Assembly (NCBI GenBank): GCA_017519045.1
Contig: JAFWTC010000010.1
Coordinates: 1-40,383 of the forward strand
From: Candidatus Methanomethylophilaceae archaeon
Lineage (GTDB): Archaea; Thermoplasmatota; Thermoplasmata; Methanomassiliicoccales; Methanomethylophilaceae
Length of the DNA stretch: 40,383 nucleotides
Direction of reading: 5' to 3'
Shown: positions 1-7,043 of the stretch, one piece after another
Numbering within the stretch: position 1 is the stretch's first letter
Layout of the letters: each line of letters begins with the position of its first letter
Translations under genes and position numbers: made by a program
The notes under the pieces: model-generated
Databases searched by the model: none
Told to the model about the DNA's origin: nothing
The model's input: only the letters and a program-made list of their open reading frames with translations

Positions 1-117
1 GCCGCCCCCGCAGCCGCCGCCCCCGCCGCCGCAGCGCCCGCCGCGGCCGAGGAGCCGGAAGAGGAAGCAGTCAGCGAGGAAGAGGCCGCCGCTGGACTCT
101 CCGCTCTGTTCGGATGA
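1..117 (+). CDS. rpl12: Ribosomal stalk protein L12/P1, C-terminal fragment
   Basis: Only the last 38 codons are in the window; the gene begins upstream. The visible part is an Ala/Pro hinge, then an acidic stretch, then a C-terminus ending EEEAAAGLSALFG before TGA. This hinge, acidic run and G-L-x-A-L-F-G ending are the hallmark of archaeal L12 (P1), the multicopy stalk protein that recruits elongation factors to the large ribosomal subunit. Identification rests on this short but very characteristic tail. Confidence 0.9.
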   Translation, partial: AAPAAAAPAAAAPAAAEEPEEEAVSEEEAAAGLSALFG

Positions 118-161
118 ACGGGTTGGTCTAAGACTGACAACACAAACCTTTTACCCCTTTT

Positions 162-1742
162 CTATGATTTCGACGGTGTCCCATGGCCGATCATGAACAC
201 GTAGAGGCGCCTAGGAAGGACGTCCTGATCGTCGCATGCGGAGGTTCCGGCCGCAGGGTGTTCGCCGAATCCGAGGACATCCTGGATGCGCCCGTGGTCT
301 TCATCAATTCCAACGACAGCAGCACCATACCCCTCGTCCCGTCCGGGATGGAGGGATGCCACGGGGATCCGGAGCTGGCCTCCGCCATAGCCTTCGAGAA
401 CGTCGGCGCCATCAGGGAGGCTTTCCAGGGATACAAGGCGGTCGTGGTGTTCTCCATATTCGGGGGCGGCACCGGGACCGGGATGGTGCCGGTGATCCTC
501 AGATGCGCCAGGGAGTGCGGCTGCAAGACCATATCCGTCATCGGGATACCCCTGTCCTTCGAGTCCGCCCGGCGCAAGCTGGCCCAGGGGGCCCTCGGGA
601 AGGTCTCCGAGGCCTCCGACCGCATGTACGTCCTGGACGAGGACAGCGTCGTCAGGATGTGCCCCGACGCCAGGGTCAACAGCACGTTCCGGATGATATC
701 CCATTCCATAATATTCACCGTGAAGTGCATCGCGGACCTTCTCTCGGGGCCGTTCTTCAGCACGTTCTTCGACAAGGTGTACACTTTCGCCTACGTGTCC
801 GAGATGAATCCGGTCAAGGCGGTCGAGAAGGCCATAACCGCGTCCGGGGACGATCCCGCCGGCGGCATAGTCGTCGCCGTCAGCTCCGACCTGGGCGAGG
901 CGGAATCGGGCGCCATCTACGACAAGGTCGCCGAGATGACCGGCATGGTCCCCGACATCGTCCGCAGGAACGACAGGGAGGACACCAAGATGGTGGTGTT
1001 CTTCTCGGTCTGGGGAGCCTGATCGCTTCTTCTCCCAGGGCTTCCCGTACTTGATGATCCTGGAGGCGTCCCCGAAGACCCCCATGATCGTGTTGTACTC
1101 GTATTTCGTGGGGATCGCCCTGCCCATCATTCTTCTGAACATGACCTGAGTCATCTCCCTTCTGGTGGGAGGGTACTCTATCGACTCCATCAGGTCGGCG
1201 AAGAACCCGAACATGCGCTCCCTCTCCTCCCTGTCCGCCGGCTCCGGCCTTCTGGGGACGTTCTCCGCCTGGAAGAACTCGTACATCACGATGTTGGCCG
1301 CATGCGACAGGTTCAGAATGGGATATTCCTCGCCGGTGGGTATCGTGATCAGGACGTCGCACAGGTTGAGCTCCTCCTGGAGGAGGCCTATGTCCTCCCT
1401 TCCGAACACGACGGCGATCTTCTCGGGGTATCCCCTGCAGTGCTCCGCGAACTCGCGGACGGGGACGGGGACGCGGGTGTAGTTCCTGTCGCCCCTGGTG
1501 GTCACGCCGCTGGTCCCTACCACGAGGAAGCAGTCCTTGACGGCCTCCTCGAAGCTGGAGACTACCTTCGCCTCGTCCAGGATCTGCGATCCGTGCTTGG
1601 ACCTGCGATACGCGTCGTCCCCTATCTCGCAGGGGTTGACAAGGTACAGCTCCTTCAGGTCGAAGTTGGCCATGGACCGGGCTATGGCGCCTACGTTCCC
1701 CTCGAACTTCGCCCCGACGACGACTATGCGTATCTCAGGCAT
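162..1742 (-). CDS. trmJ: TrmJ-like tRNA 2'-O-methyltransferase (SpoU/SPOUT), run-on C-terminus
   Basis: The first 240 or so residues (1742 down to about 1020) form a complete SPOUT methyltransferase of the TrmJ group, which methylates the 2'-O of nucleotide 32 in tRNA using S-adenosylmethionine. Motif 1 is GNVGAIARSMANF near the N-terminus, motif 2 VFGREDIGL, and motif 3 IPTGEEYPILNLSHA, the trefoil-knot AdoMet site. The ATG at 1742 is preferred because GGTG precedes it by about 5 nt; an in-frame ATG at 1758-1760 adds six residues. After a typical ending (Y-G-K-P-W-E-K-K-R) there is no stop. The frame runs antisense through the whole FtsZ-like gene to a TAG at 162-164. That tail has no recognisable content and is probably not protein, so the true end is likely near 1020. 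Confidence 0.8.
   Translation of the reverse strand: MPEIRIVVVGAKFEGNVGAIARSMANFDLKELYLVNPCEIGDDAYRRSKHGSQILDEAKVVSSFEEAVKDCFLVVGTSGVTTRGDRNYTRVPVPVREFAEHCRGYPEKIAVVFGREDIGLLQEELNLCDVLITIPTGEEYPILNLSHAANIVMYEFFQAENVPRRPEPADREERERMFGFFADLMESIEYPPTRREMTQVMFRRMMGRAIPTKYEYNTIMGVFGDASRIIKYGKPWEKKRSGSPDREEHHHLGVLPVVPADDVGDHAGHLGDLVVDGARFRLAQVGADGDDYAAGGIVPGRGYGLLDRLDRIHLGHVGESVHLVEERAEERPREKVRDALHGEYYGMGYHPERAVDPGVGAHPDDAVLVQDVHAVGGLGDLPEGPLGQLAPGGLEGQGYPDDGYGLAAALPGASEDHRHHPGPGAAPEYGEHHDRLVSLESLPDGADVLEGYGGGQLRIPVASLHPGRDEGYGAAVVGIDEDHGRIQDVLGFGEHPAAGTSACDDQDVLPRRLYVFMIGHGTPSKS
183..1022 (+). CDS. Short FtsZ/tubulin-superfamily GTPase-like protein
   Basis: A 279-residue protein with the nucleotide-binding core of the FtsZ/tubulin family. 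It has an N-terminal G-G-S-G-R-R loop (about 20-25), I-N-S-N-D around 41-45, the tubulin signature GGGTGTG at 94-100, an I-P-L-S-F-E-S strand, and an N-x-T-F-R-M-I-S-H segment at the guanine-contact position. A short second domain follows, so it is clearly smaller than cell-division FtsZ (about 350-400 residues), and no conserved C-terminal peptide is visible. It probably binds GTP and forms or modulates filaments; a role in division is not shown. It lies just after the L12 gene and converges on trmJ. The ATG at 183 has no Shine-Dalgarno; a weak T-rich element lies about 30 nt before it. The stop is TGA. It could be a paralogue of FtsZ, CetZ or another FtsZ-like group. Confidence 0.72.
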   Translation: MADHEHVEAPRKDVLIVACGGSGRRVFAESEDILDAPVVFINSNDSSTIPLVPSGMEGCHGDPELASAIAFENVGAIREAFQGYKAVVVFSIFGGGTGTGMVPVILRCARECGCKTISVIGIPLSFESARRKLAQGALGKVSEASDRMYVLDEDSVVRMCPDARVNSTFRMISHSIIFTVKCIADLLSGPFFSTFFDKVYTFAYVSEMNPVKAVEKAITASGDDPAGGIVVAVSSDLGEAESGAIYDKVAEMTGMVPDIVRRNDREDTKMVVFFSVWGA

Positions 1743-1810
1743 AGGCGCACCAATGCGCATTCACGATATCTTGTTTGCCATCGGGAATTCCATCGGAGTC
1801 TGTGAAACAG

Positions 1811-1841
1811 ATAAAATACGAGTGCGTTGGTATAACGCTCC
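1811..1841 (+). promoter_or_regulatory. TATA element for the panC-like operon; leaderless start
   Basis: ATAAAATA at 1811-1818 lies about 27 nt before the ATG at 1842, with A/C/G just upstream resembling a BRE. No Shine-Dalgarno is present, so the transcript is probably leaderless. This would be the promoter of the five-gene operon that follows. Confidence 0.6.
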
Positions 1842-2600
1842 ATGGACATCCCCGAGGACCATCCCAGATACAAGTCCTTGATGACGCGGGAGCGTCTCGC
1901 AGCGATGGTGGAGAAAGGCCTCGTCACGCCTACAGGCCTGATATCCCACGGCCGCGGCGAAGCGTACGACTACCTCATGGGCGAGAAGAGCACCGAGGCC
2001 GCCTTGAACGCCGAGAGGGCCGCCGCGGCCTTCCTGCTCAGGGCGGAGAACCCCGTGGTATGCATAAACGGAAACGCGGCCGCGCTGGACGCCGAGAGGC
2101 TGATCGCCCTTGCCGACGCGGTTCCCGCGAAGATAGAGGTCAACCTCTTCCACAGGACCCCTGAGAGGATGGAGGGCATCATCTCGTATCTCGAGTCCAA
2201 GGGCGCCAAGAAGGTGCTCGGCAGGGTTCCGGACCGCAGGATCCAGGGCCTCAACCACGACAGGGCCCTATGCACCGACGAGGGGATATTCTCCAGCGAC
2301 GTCATCGTCGTCCCCATCGAGGACGGGGACAGGGCGGAGGCGCTGGTATCCATGGGCAAGACCGTCATATCCATCGACCTCAACCCGCTGTCCCGCACGT
2401 CCCGCACGGCTTCAGTCCCCATATCCGACGAGATGTCGCGCGCCCTGGAGAACATGATCAGGTTCGTATCCGAGCTCCGCGGGGACGACAAGGCCATCGA
2501 CGGGCTCATAGCGTCCTTCTCCGCCAAGGAGTGCAGGCGCGCCACGGTCGAATGCATATGCGACTCGCTGATGTCCGAGTTCAAGAAAGGAGATGAGTGA
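1842..2600 (+). CDS. 4-phosphopantoate-beta-alanine ligase (archaeal CoA synthesis)
   Basis: This 252-residue protein has the length and N-terminal signature of the archaeal phosphopantothenate synthetase family (DUF137). It begins I-P-x-x-H-P-R-Y-x-S-L followed by G-L-V-T-P-x-G-L-I-S-H-G-R-G-E-A-Y-D-Y-L. The family joins 4-phosphopantoate to beta-alanine with ATP, giving 4'-phosphopantothenate, and replaces the bacterial PanC/PanK route. It opens a co-directional operon; its TGA is directly followed by the ATG of the adenosylhomocysteinase gene. The start is supported by the TATA element 27 nt upstream. Confidence 0.9.
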   Translation: MDIPEDHPRYKSLMTRERLAAMVEKGLVTPTGLISHGRGEAYDYLMGEKSTEAALNAERAAAAFLLRAENPVVCINGNAAALDAERLIALADAVPAKIEVNLFHRTPERMEGIISYLESKGAKKVLGRVPDRRIQGLNHDRALCTDEGIFSSDVIVVPIEDGDRAEALVSMGKTVISIDLNPLSRTSRTASVPISDEMSRALENMIRFVSELRGDDKAIDGLIASFSAKECRRATVECICDSLMSEFKKGDE

Positions 2601-3839
2601 ATGGACGACCTTCTGAAGAAAGGGTCCCTCAGGCTTCACTGGGCCGACAGCCACATGCCCGTCCTGAAGGACGTGAGGAGACGTTTCGCCGACGAGAAGC
2701 CCCTGGCAGGCCTGAAGATAGGCATGGCCCTCCATACCGAGGCCAAGACCGGGATGCTCGCGGTGACCCTGGCCGAGGCCGGGGCGCACATCCGCCTGGC
2801 CAGCTGCAACCCCCTGTCGACCGACGATTCCGTGGCCCTGGCGCTCCGCGAGGAGTTCGGCCTCGAGGTGTACGCGAAGAAATGGGAGACGTCCGAGGAA
2901 TACTACCGCAACCTCAACACGGTGCTGGACATGTCGCCCGACCTCATCATCGACGACGGCGCGGACCTGATTGCGATGGCGCACACGTCCCGCAGGGAGG
3001 TCCTCGGGAAGGTGAGGGCGGCCAACGAGGAGACCACCACCGGGGTCGTCCGCCTCAGGGCCATGGCCGCCGACGGGGCGCTCCGCTTCCCGGTGCTGGA
3101 CATAAACGACGCCAAGATGAAGTTCCTGTTCGACAACCGCTACGGCACCGGCCAGTCCGCCTTCGACGGATGGATGAACGCCACGAACCTCATCGTGGCC
3201 GGGAAGAGGCTGGTGGTCGCAGGATACGGATGGTGCGGAAAGGGCGTGGCGATGAGGGCCAAGGGCCTGGGCGCGTCCGTCATAGTCACCGAGGTGGACC
3301 CGGTCAAGGCCATAGAGGCGAAGATGGACGGCCTGGAGGTCATGAGGATGATCGACGCCGTGAAGGTCGCCGACATAATCATAACGGTCACCGGCTGCAA
3401 GGACATCGTCACCGCCGAGCACATAGCCGTGATGAAGGACGGGTGCGTGATGGGCAACGTCGGCCACTTCGACAACGAGATCAACAAGGACGCCCTCAGG
3501 GAGGCGTCGGTCTCCTGCGAGAGGGTCCGCGACTTCATAGACGAGTACAGGACAAGGGACGGGCGCAGCCTCTACCTGATAGCCGAGGGGAGGCTGATGA
3601 ACCTCGCCGCCGGCCAGGGGCATCCCGCGGAGATCATGGACATGAGCTTCGCCACCCAGGCGCTTGGCATAGTGCACATGTCCCGCCATTACAAGGAGAT
3701 GGGCAATCAGGTGTACGCCGTCCCGCATGAGATAGACGCGGAGATAGCCACGCTCAAGCTGAAGTCCATGGGGGTGCAGATAGACACGCTCTCCGAGTCC
3801 CAGGTCAAATACATCACTGGGTGGGAGGAGGGCACGTGA
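2601..3839 (+). CDS. ahcY: Adenosylhomocysteinase (S-adenosylhomocysteine hydrolase family)
   Basis: A 412-residue protein covering the full family. It has the substrate-domain residues in I-I-D-D-G-A-D, N-E-E-T-T-T-G and the catalytic Lys/Asp in V-L-D-I-N-D-A-K-M-K. These are followed by the NAD-binding Rossmann loop G-Y-G-W-C-G-K-G, the V-G-H-F-D-N-E-I motif and the closing N-L-A-A-G-Q-G-H-P motif. It cleaves S-adenosylhomocysteine to adenosine and homocysteine, relieving product inhibition of methyltransferases. As in many archaea, the long C-terminal Tyr-ending extension of the bacterial and eukaryal enzymes is absent. Some methanogen homologues prefer S-inosylhomocysteine, which cannot be excluded. 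The start abuts the previous stop, with GGAG about 9 nt upstream. Confidence 0.92.
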   Translation: MDDLLKKGSLRLHWADSHMPVLKDVRRRFADEKPLAGLKIGMALHTEAKTGMLAVTLAEAGAHIRLASCNPLSTDDSVALALREEFGLEVYAKKWETSEEYYRNLNTVLDMSPDLIIDDGADLIAMAHTSRREVLGKVRAANEETTTGVVRLRAMAADGALRFPVLDINDAKMKFLFDNRYGTGQSAFDGWMNATNLIVAGKRLVVAGYGWCGKGVAMRAKGLGASVIVTEVDPVKAIEAKMDGLEVMRMIDAVKVADIIITVTGCKDIVTAEHIAVMKDGCVMGNVGHFDNEINKDALREASVSCERVRDFIDEYRTRDGRSLYLIAEGRLMNLAAGQGHPAEIMDMSFATQALGIVHMSRHYKEMGNQVYAVPHEIDAEIATLKLKSMGVQIDTLSESQVKYITGWEEGT

Positions 3840-4750
3840 GCCCCTTCCTGTCAGTCTACGGACACGTCACTGTGGACCAGATAATGACCGTGAGGAAGTT
3901 CCCCGAGCTGAACACCACGGAGGACGTGACCTCCGCCGTCACCACGCTCGGAGGGACCGGCACCAACATAGCGGTCACCGCGGCGAGGCTCGGATGCCCC
4001 ACTGCCATCTGCGCCTTCGTCGGGAACGACTTCCCCGGCGCATATGAGAGGGACATGGCGGCCTCAGGACTGATCATGGACGAGTTCGTGCACGTCGGGA
4101 AGTACGAGTCCTCCAAGGCGATCGTCATCAACGACGCCTCCCTGAGGCAGAAGGTGCTCTTCTACCAGGGGCCGCAGGGATTCGCAGACGACTTGGACGT
4201 GAAGCTCATGAAGATGGCCTCGGAGTCCAGGTTCGTGCACTTCTGCACCGGCCAGCCCTCGTACTACATCTCGCTGATGGAGGACCTTCCGGACGCGTAC
4301 GTCTCGTTGGATCCGTCCCAGGAGTCCCATCGCATCTGGAATTCCGACAACTTCCCCCGCGCGCTGTCCCTTTCGGACGCGCTTTTCTGCAACGAGACCG
4401 AGGCGGAATCCCTCAGAAGGTACGTCGGCCTCGACGACATCATGGATGCGCCGGTGGACCTGGTGGTCCGCACGATGGGGGAGAAGGGAAGCACGGCCCG
4501 CATGGGAGGCGAGGCCCTCAGGATACCTGCGGTCAAGCCGGACAGGTTCGTCGACGCCACCGGCGCCGGGGACTCCTACCGCGCCGGGTTCTACGCCGCC
4601 CTGTACCGCGGCTACAAGATCCCCGAGGCCTTGGTGATCGCGGCCTCGGTGGCCTCCTTCGTCGTCGAGGCGACCGGGGCCCTCACGAACACCCCGTCGT
4701 GGGATGCCGCCTTGGAAAGGGCGGAGCCTTATCTGAAGGAGATCTCTTGA
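3836..4750 (+). CDS. PfkB-family carbohydrate/nucleoside kinase
   Basis: A 304-residue ribokinase-fold kinase. The N-terminal substrate-binding signature is G-G-T-G-T-N-I-A-V-T-A-A-R-L-G, and PfkB signature 2, D-A-T-G-A-G-D-S-Y-R-A-G-F, sits near residue 240 with the catalytic Asp. The GTG at 3836 is chosen over the in-frame GTG at 3821 because GGGAGGAGG lies a few bases before it and it overlaps the ahcY stop as GTGA, a typical coupled junction. The family phosphorylates sugars or nucleosides. Position right after ahcY and before a nucleotide kinase suggests adenosine as substrate, giving AMP; this is inference from context only. Confidence 0.85.
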   Translation: MSPFLSVYGHVTVDQIMTVRKFPELNTTEDVTSAVTTLGGTGTNIAVTAARLGCPTAICAFVGNDFPGAYERDMAASGLIMDEFVHVGKYESSKAIVINDASLRQKVLFYQGPQGFADDLDVKLMKMASESRFVHFCTGQPSYYISLMEDLPDAYVSLDPSQESHRIWNSDNFPRALSLSDALFCNETEAESLRRYVGLDDIMDAPVDLVVRTMGEKGSTARMGGEALRIPAVKPDRFVDATGAGDSYRAGFYAALYRGYKIPEALVIAASVASFVVEATGALTNTPSWDAALERAEPYLKEIS

Positions 4751-5367
4751 CGCTGGTGGCGATCACGGGCACCCCGGGCACGGGGAAGACGTCGGTGGCG
4801 GCCGAGCTCCGCTCCAGGGGATACGAGGTCGTGGACCTGGGGGAGCACATACGCTCCCACGGGCTCCTGGGGGACCTCGACGAGGAGCGGGACACGCACG
4901 AGGTCGACCTGGACCTCCTGAACGACTCGTTGGAGGAGTACAGGGGGAGGGATGGCCTGGTGTTCATGGAGGGGCACCTGTCGCATTACATGGACTGTAG
5001 CACGATAGTCGTGCTCAGATGCGAGCCTCGGATCCTGGCGGAGAGGCTCAGGGCCAGGGGGTATGTTGAATCGAAGGTCCGCGAGAACGTCCAGTCCGAG
5101 ATACTGGACGTGATACTCTGCGAGGCCGCCGACACGGACATACCCGTGTTCGAGATAGACTGCACGTCCTCTTCCGTCGGAGCGTGCGCCGACGGCGTCC
5201 TGGCCGCCGCGGAGGGAAGGGGCGAGGGGCTCCTTCCGGGAAGGACGGACTGGTCTTCGGAGGTGGATGAATGGTTCTTGACGGACAGAGAGCGAGGGCG
5301 GACTTCGCGTTGGCGCCGGTGGCCAAGAGGCTCATACGCGTCAACCCCAACACGATATCGTGGATAG
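4747..5367 (+). CDS. Small P-loop nucleotide kinase (archaeal adenylate kinase/Fap7-like)
   Basis: The start is a TTG at 4747 overlapping the previous stop (TTGA), with AAGGAG about 6 nt upstream. The product begins with the Walker A loop GTPGTGKT at residues 8-15. It continues through an N-M-P-binding region (E-V-D-L-D-L-L) and E-G-H-L-S-H-Y to L-R-A-R-G-Y and a D-W-S-x-E-V tail, as in the archaeal COG1936/Fap7-type kinases. These phosphorylate AMP and also act in small-subunit rRNA maturation. After D-E-W-F the frame does not stop; it overlaps the next gene by 97 nt and ends at a TAG. The Arg-rich last 30 residues are probably not conserved. It might be an NMP kinase or a ribosome-maturation factor. 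Confidence 0.75.
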   Translation: MTLVAITGTPGTGKTSVAAELRSRGYEVVDLGEHIRSHGLLGDLDEERDTHEVDLDLLNDSLEEYRGRDGLVFMEGHLSHYMDCSTIVVLRCEPRILAERLRARGYVESKVRENVQSEILDVILCEAADTDIPVFEIDCTSSSVGACADGVLAAAEGRGEGLLPGRTDWSSEVDEWFLTDRERGRTSRWRRWPRGSYASTPTRYRG

Positions 5368-5975
5368 GCTTGATCCTGGCCCTCCTCTGCGGAGTGATAT
5401 TCTACTACAGCGGGTACGACGGCATGCGGTACCTCCTTCTGGTCGGCGCGGCCGCCGTCATACTGTCTGGGTACTTCGACGCCCTGGACGGGAAGATAGC
5501 CAAGATGGCCGGGAAGGCGTCTCCCAAGGGGGACTATCTCGACCACGTGTTCGACAGGTACGCCGACGTCTTCATGATCGGAGGGGTGGCGGTCAGCGCC
5601 TGGTGCAACCCCTACTTAGGGATGGTCGCCCTGGTGGGGGTCCTGCTGACCTCGTACATGGGCACCCAGGCCCAGGCCATCGGGGCTCCTCGCCTGTATG
5701 CGGGCCTGCTCGGCCGCGCGGACAGGGTCGTCCTGTCGACGTTGTTCCCGATAATCCAGTACGTGGCGTCCGCGCTCGGATACGGGTCCTTCGAGATAGC
5801 CGGGTTCGACATCAACTGGATGGAGGTCATGATGATCTGGTTCGCCGTCGTCGGGAACCTCACCGCCGTCCAGAGGGCGATAATAACCTGGAGGAACCTC
5901 AACAAGGAGGGGCGACGTCGGCTCCGGCCCTCGCCGCCGTCCTTGGGGCGCCTGGCCCCCGACTTTATCCTGTAG
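5271..5975 (+). CDS. CDP-alcohol phosphatidyltransferase (archaetidylinositol-phosphate synthase-like)
   Basis: An integral membrane enzyme with an N-terminal P-N-T-I-S-W-I-G-L membrane entry, several hydrophobic helices, and the CDP-alcohol motif at residues 70-95: D70-x2-D73-G74-x2-A77-K78-x8-G87-x3-D91-x3-D95. The usual Arg after Ala is Lys here. The Asp residues bind two metal ions and the CDP group. It probably transfers a phospho-polyol such as inositol phosphate to CDP-archaeol in polar lipid synthesis. The ATG at 5271 has GGAGG 7 nt upstream and overlaps the kinase gene. The conserved protein seems to end near I-T-W-R-N-L (about 5900). The remaining Arg/Pro tail overlaps the antisense end of priL and stops at a double TAG. 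Confidence 0.82.
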   Translation: MVLDGQRARADFALAPVAKRLIRVNPNTISWIGLILALLCGVIFYYSGYDGMRYLLLVGAAAVILSGYFDALDGKIAKMAGKASPKGDYLDHVFDRYADVFMIGGVAVSAWCNPYLGMVALVGVLLTSYMGTQAQAIGAPRLYAGLLGRADRVVLSTLFPIIQYVASALGYGSFEIAGFDINWMEVMMIWFAVVGNLTAVQRAIITWRNLNKEGRRRLRPSPPSLGRLAPDFIL

Positions 5976-6961
5976 TAGTTCAGCGGGTGGTTGACGTGCT
6001 CGCACAGGGCGTCGGGCTCGTGGCAGAGGCCGTTGGTCTTCATGGTCTTGCACTCAGGCGGGGTGTAGGGGTCGGTCCCGTTGAGCTCGCCGGTGATGTG
6101 CTTGATCTGGTATTCCGACTTCGACTCGTCGAAATCCGGGGATTCCGCGAAGATGCGGATTATCGCATCGTAATCCAGCCCCAGGGCGGAGAGGAAGGTC
6201 ACCAGGGCGAACCTTCCGCTGTGGGGGAGGTTTATGCCCTTCATCGATAGCTCCAGAAGGTGCTTGACGCAAGGGGGCAGGTACGCGTCCTTCATCCCCT
6301 CGCCCCTGGTGGGGCTCATCTTGGCCTTGGCCTCGTCGAGGGCCATCTTCACGGCCGCCGCATCCTTCTCCAGGTATTGCAGGAACTCCTCCGGAGGCTT
6401 CAGGGGGAGCTCCGACTCTATCTTGTACTGGAGGGCGTTCTGCATCAGGCGGTTGAACTTGTCGCCGGGGAGCACCACCATCCCTGCTCTGACGTCGCTG
6501 TTGATAAGCTTCCAATCTATGCTCTTCATCCTGCTGGATAGCATGAGGTAGTCCGGGAACCCCATCCTCATGGTCCCGTCGGGGTCGGTCTCGGCGTGGA
6601 ACCCCATCTCGTCCGACACCTTGATCATGGTGCGATGGTCCTCTCCGGAGAGCACCTTGTTCATCCTCACGGCTTCGCCGAGGGCGTACCTCTTGGTCAG
6701 GTAGCGGTCCCAGATGACCGACACGAGCATCCTGGCGTAGGGATACGACATGACCTCCATGAGGCAGTCGTAGTCCCTCATCAGCGGTTTGTATACGACC
6801 TCCCCGGAGGCAATGGCGTCAAGCACCCTCTCCCTGCCTCTGGCCCGGGCGGGGGAGAAGTTCTCCGAGGTCAGAAGGGACTCCAGGTCGGCGGAGTTCT
6901 CCTCTGCGAACTCCAGCGCCTCCTTGAGGAAGGGGAACTTGGCGGATAGCCTGGCGTCCAT
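5612..6961 (-). CDS. priL: DNA primase large subunit PriL
   Basis: The conserved 330 or so residues match archaeal PriL, the regulatory partner of the PriS catalytic subunit in replication primer synthesis. The four 4Fe-4S cysteines are visible: P-P-C-V-K-H (about residue 231), P-P-E-C-K (about 304), then G-L-C-H-E-P-D-A-L-C (about 311 and 320), followed by the family ending H-P-L-N-Y-Y-R. The start is set at ATG 6961 (GAGG 4 nt upstream, then F-P-F-L-x-E-A typical of the N-terminus); an in-frame ATG at 7036 would add 25 residues. After N-Y-Y-R-I-K (about 5950) no stop follows. The frame continues antisense through the phosphotransferase gene to a TAG at 5612; that tail is doubtful. Confidence 0.85.
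   Translation of the reverse strand: MDARLSAKFPFLKEALEFAEENSADLESLLTSENFSPARARGRERVLDAIASGEVVYKPLMRDYDCLMEVMSYPYARMLVSVIWDRYLTKRYALGEAVRMNKVLSGEDHRTMIKVSDEMGFHAETDPDGTMRMGFPDYLMLSSRMKSIDWKLINSDVRAGMVVLPGDKFNRLMQNALQYKIESELPLKPPEEFLQYLEKDAAAVKMALDEAKAKMSPTRGEGMKDAYLPPCVKHLLELSMKGINLPHSGRFALVTFLSALGLDYDAIIRIFAESPDFDESKSEYQIKHITGELNGTDPYTPPECKTMKTNGLCHEPDALCEHVNHPLNYYRIKSGARRPKDGGEGRSRRRPSLLRFLQVIIALWTAVRFPTTANQIIMTSIQLMSNPAISKDPYPSADATYWIIGNNVDRTTLSARPSRPAYRRGAPMAWAWVPMYEVSRTPTRATIPK
5912..5921. repeat. 10-mer GCGACGTCGG at convergent junction (copy 1)
   Basis: GCGACGTCGG, with the palindromic core CGACGTCG, lies where the phosphotransferase gene and priL meet tail to tail and where both lack a stop codon. 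The same 10-mer occurs at 31356 and 38413, also at convergent junctions. Function unknown; chance cannot be excluded. Confidence 0.4.
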
Positions 6962-7043
6962 GCCTCGGCATCGGTCCAGGGATAGATTATCTTTTTCGGG
7001 GGAGTAATCGTGCGTGCACAGGCCGGCTCCCATCATGCATCCG

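Noticed and set aside
5360-6250. Long plus-strand frame that would continue the nucleotide kinase if TAG were always sense
   Set aside because: The sequence is a shadow of the phosphotransferase and priL genes without protein-like features; the kinase probably ends before it.
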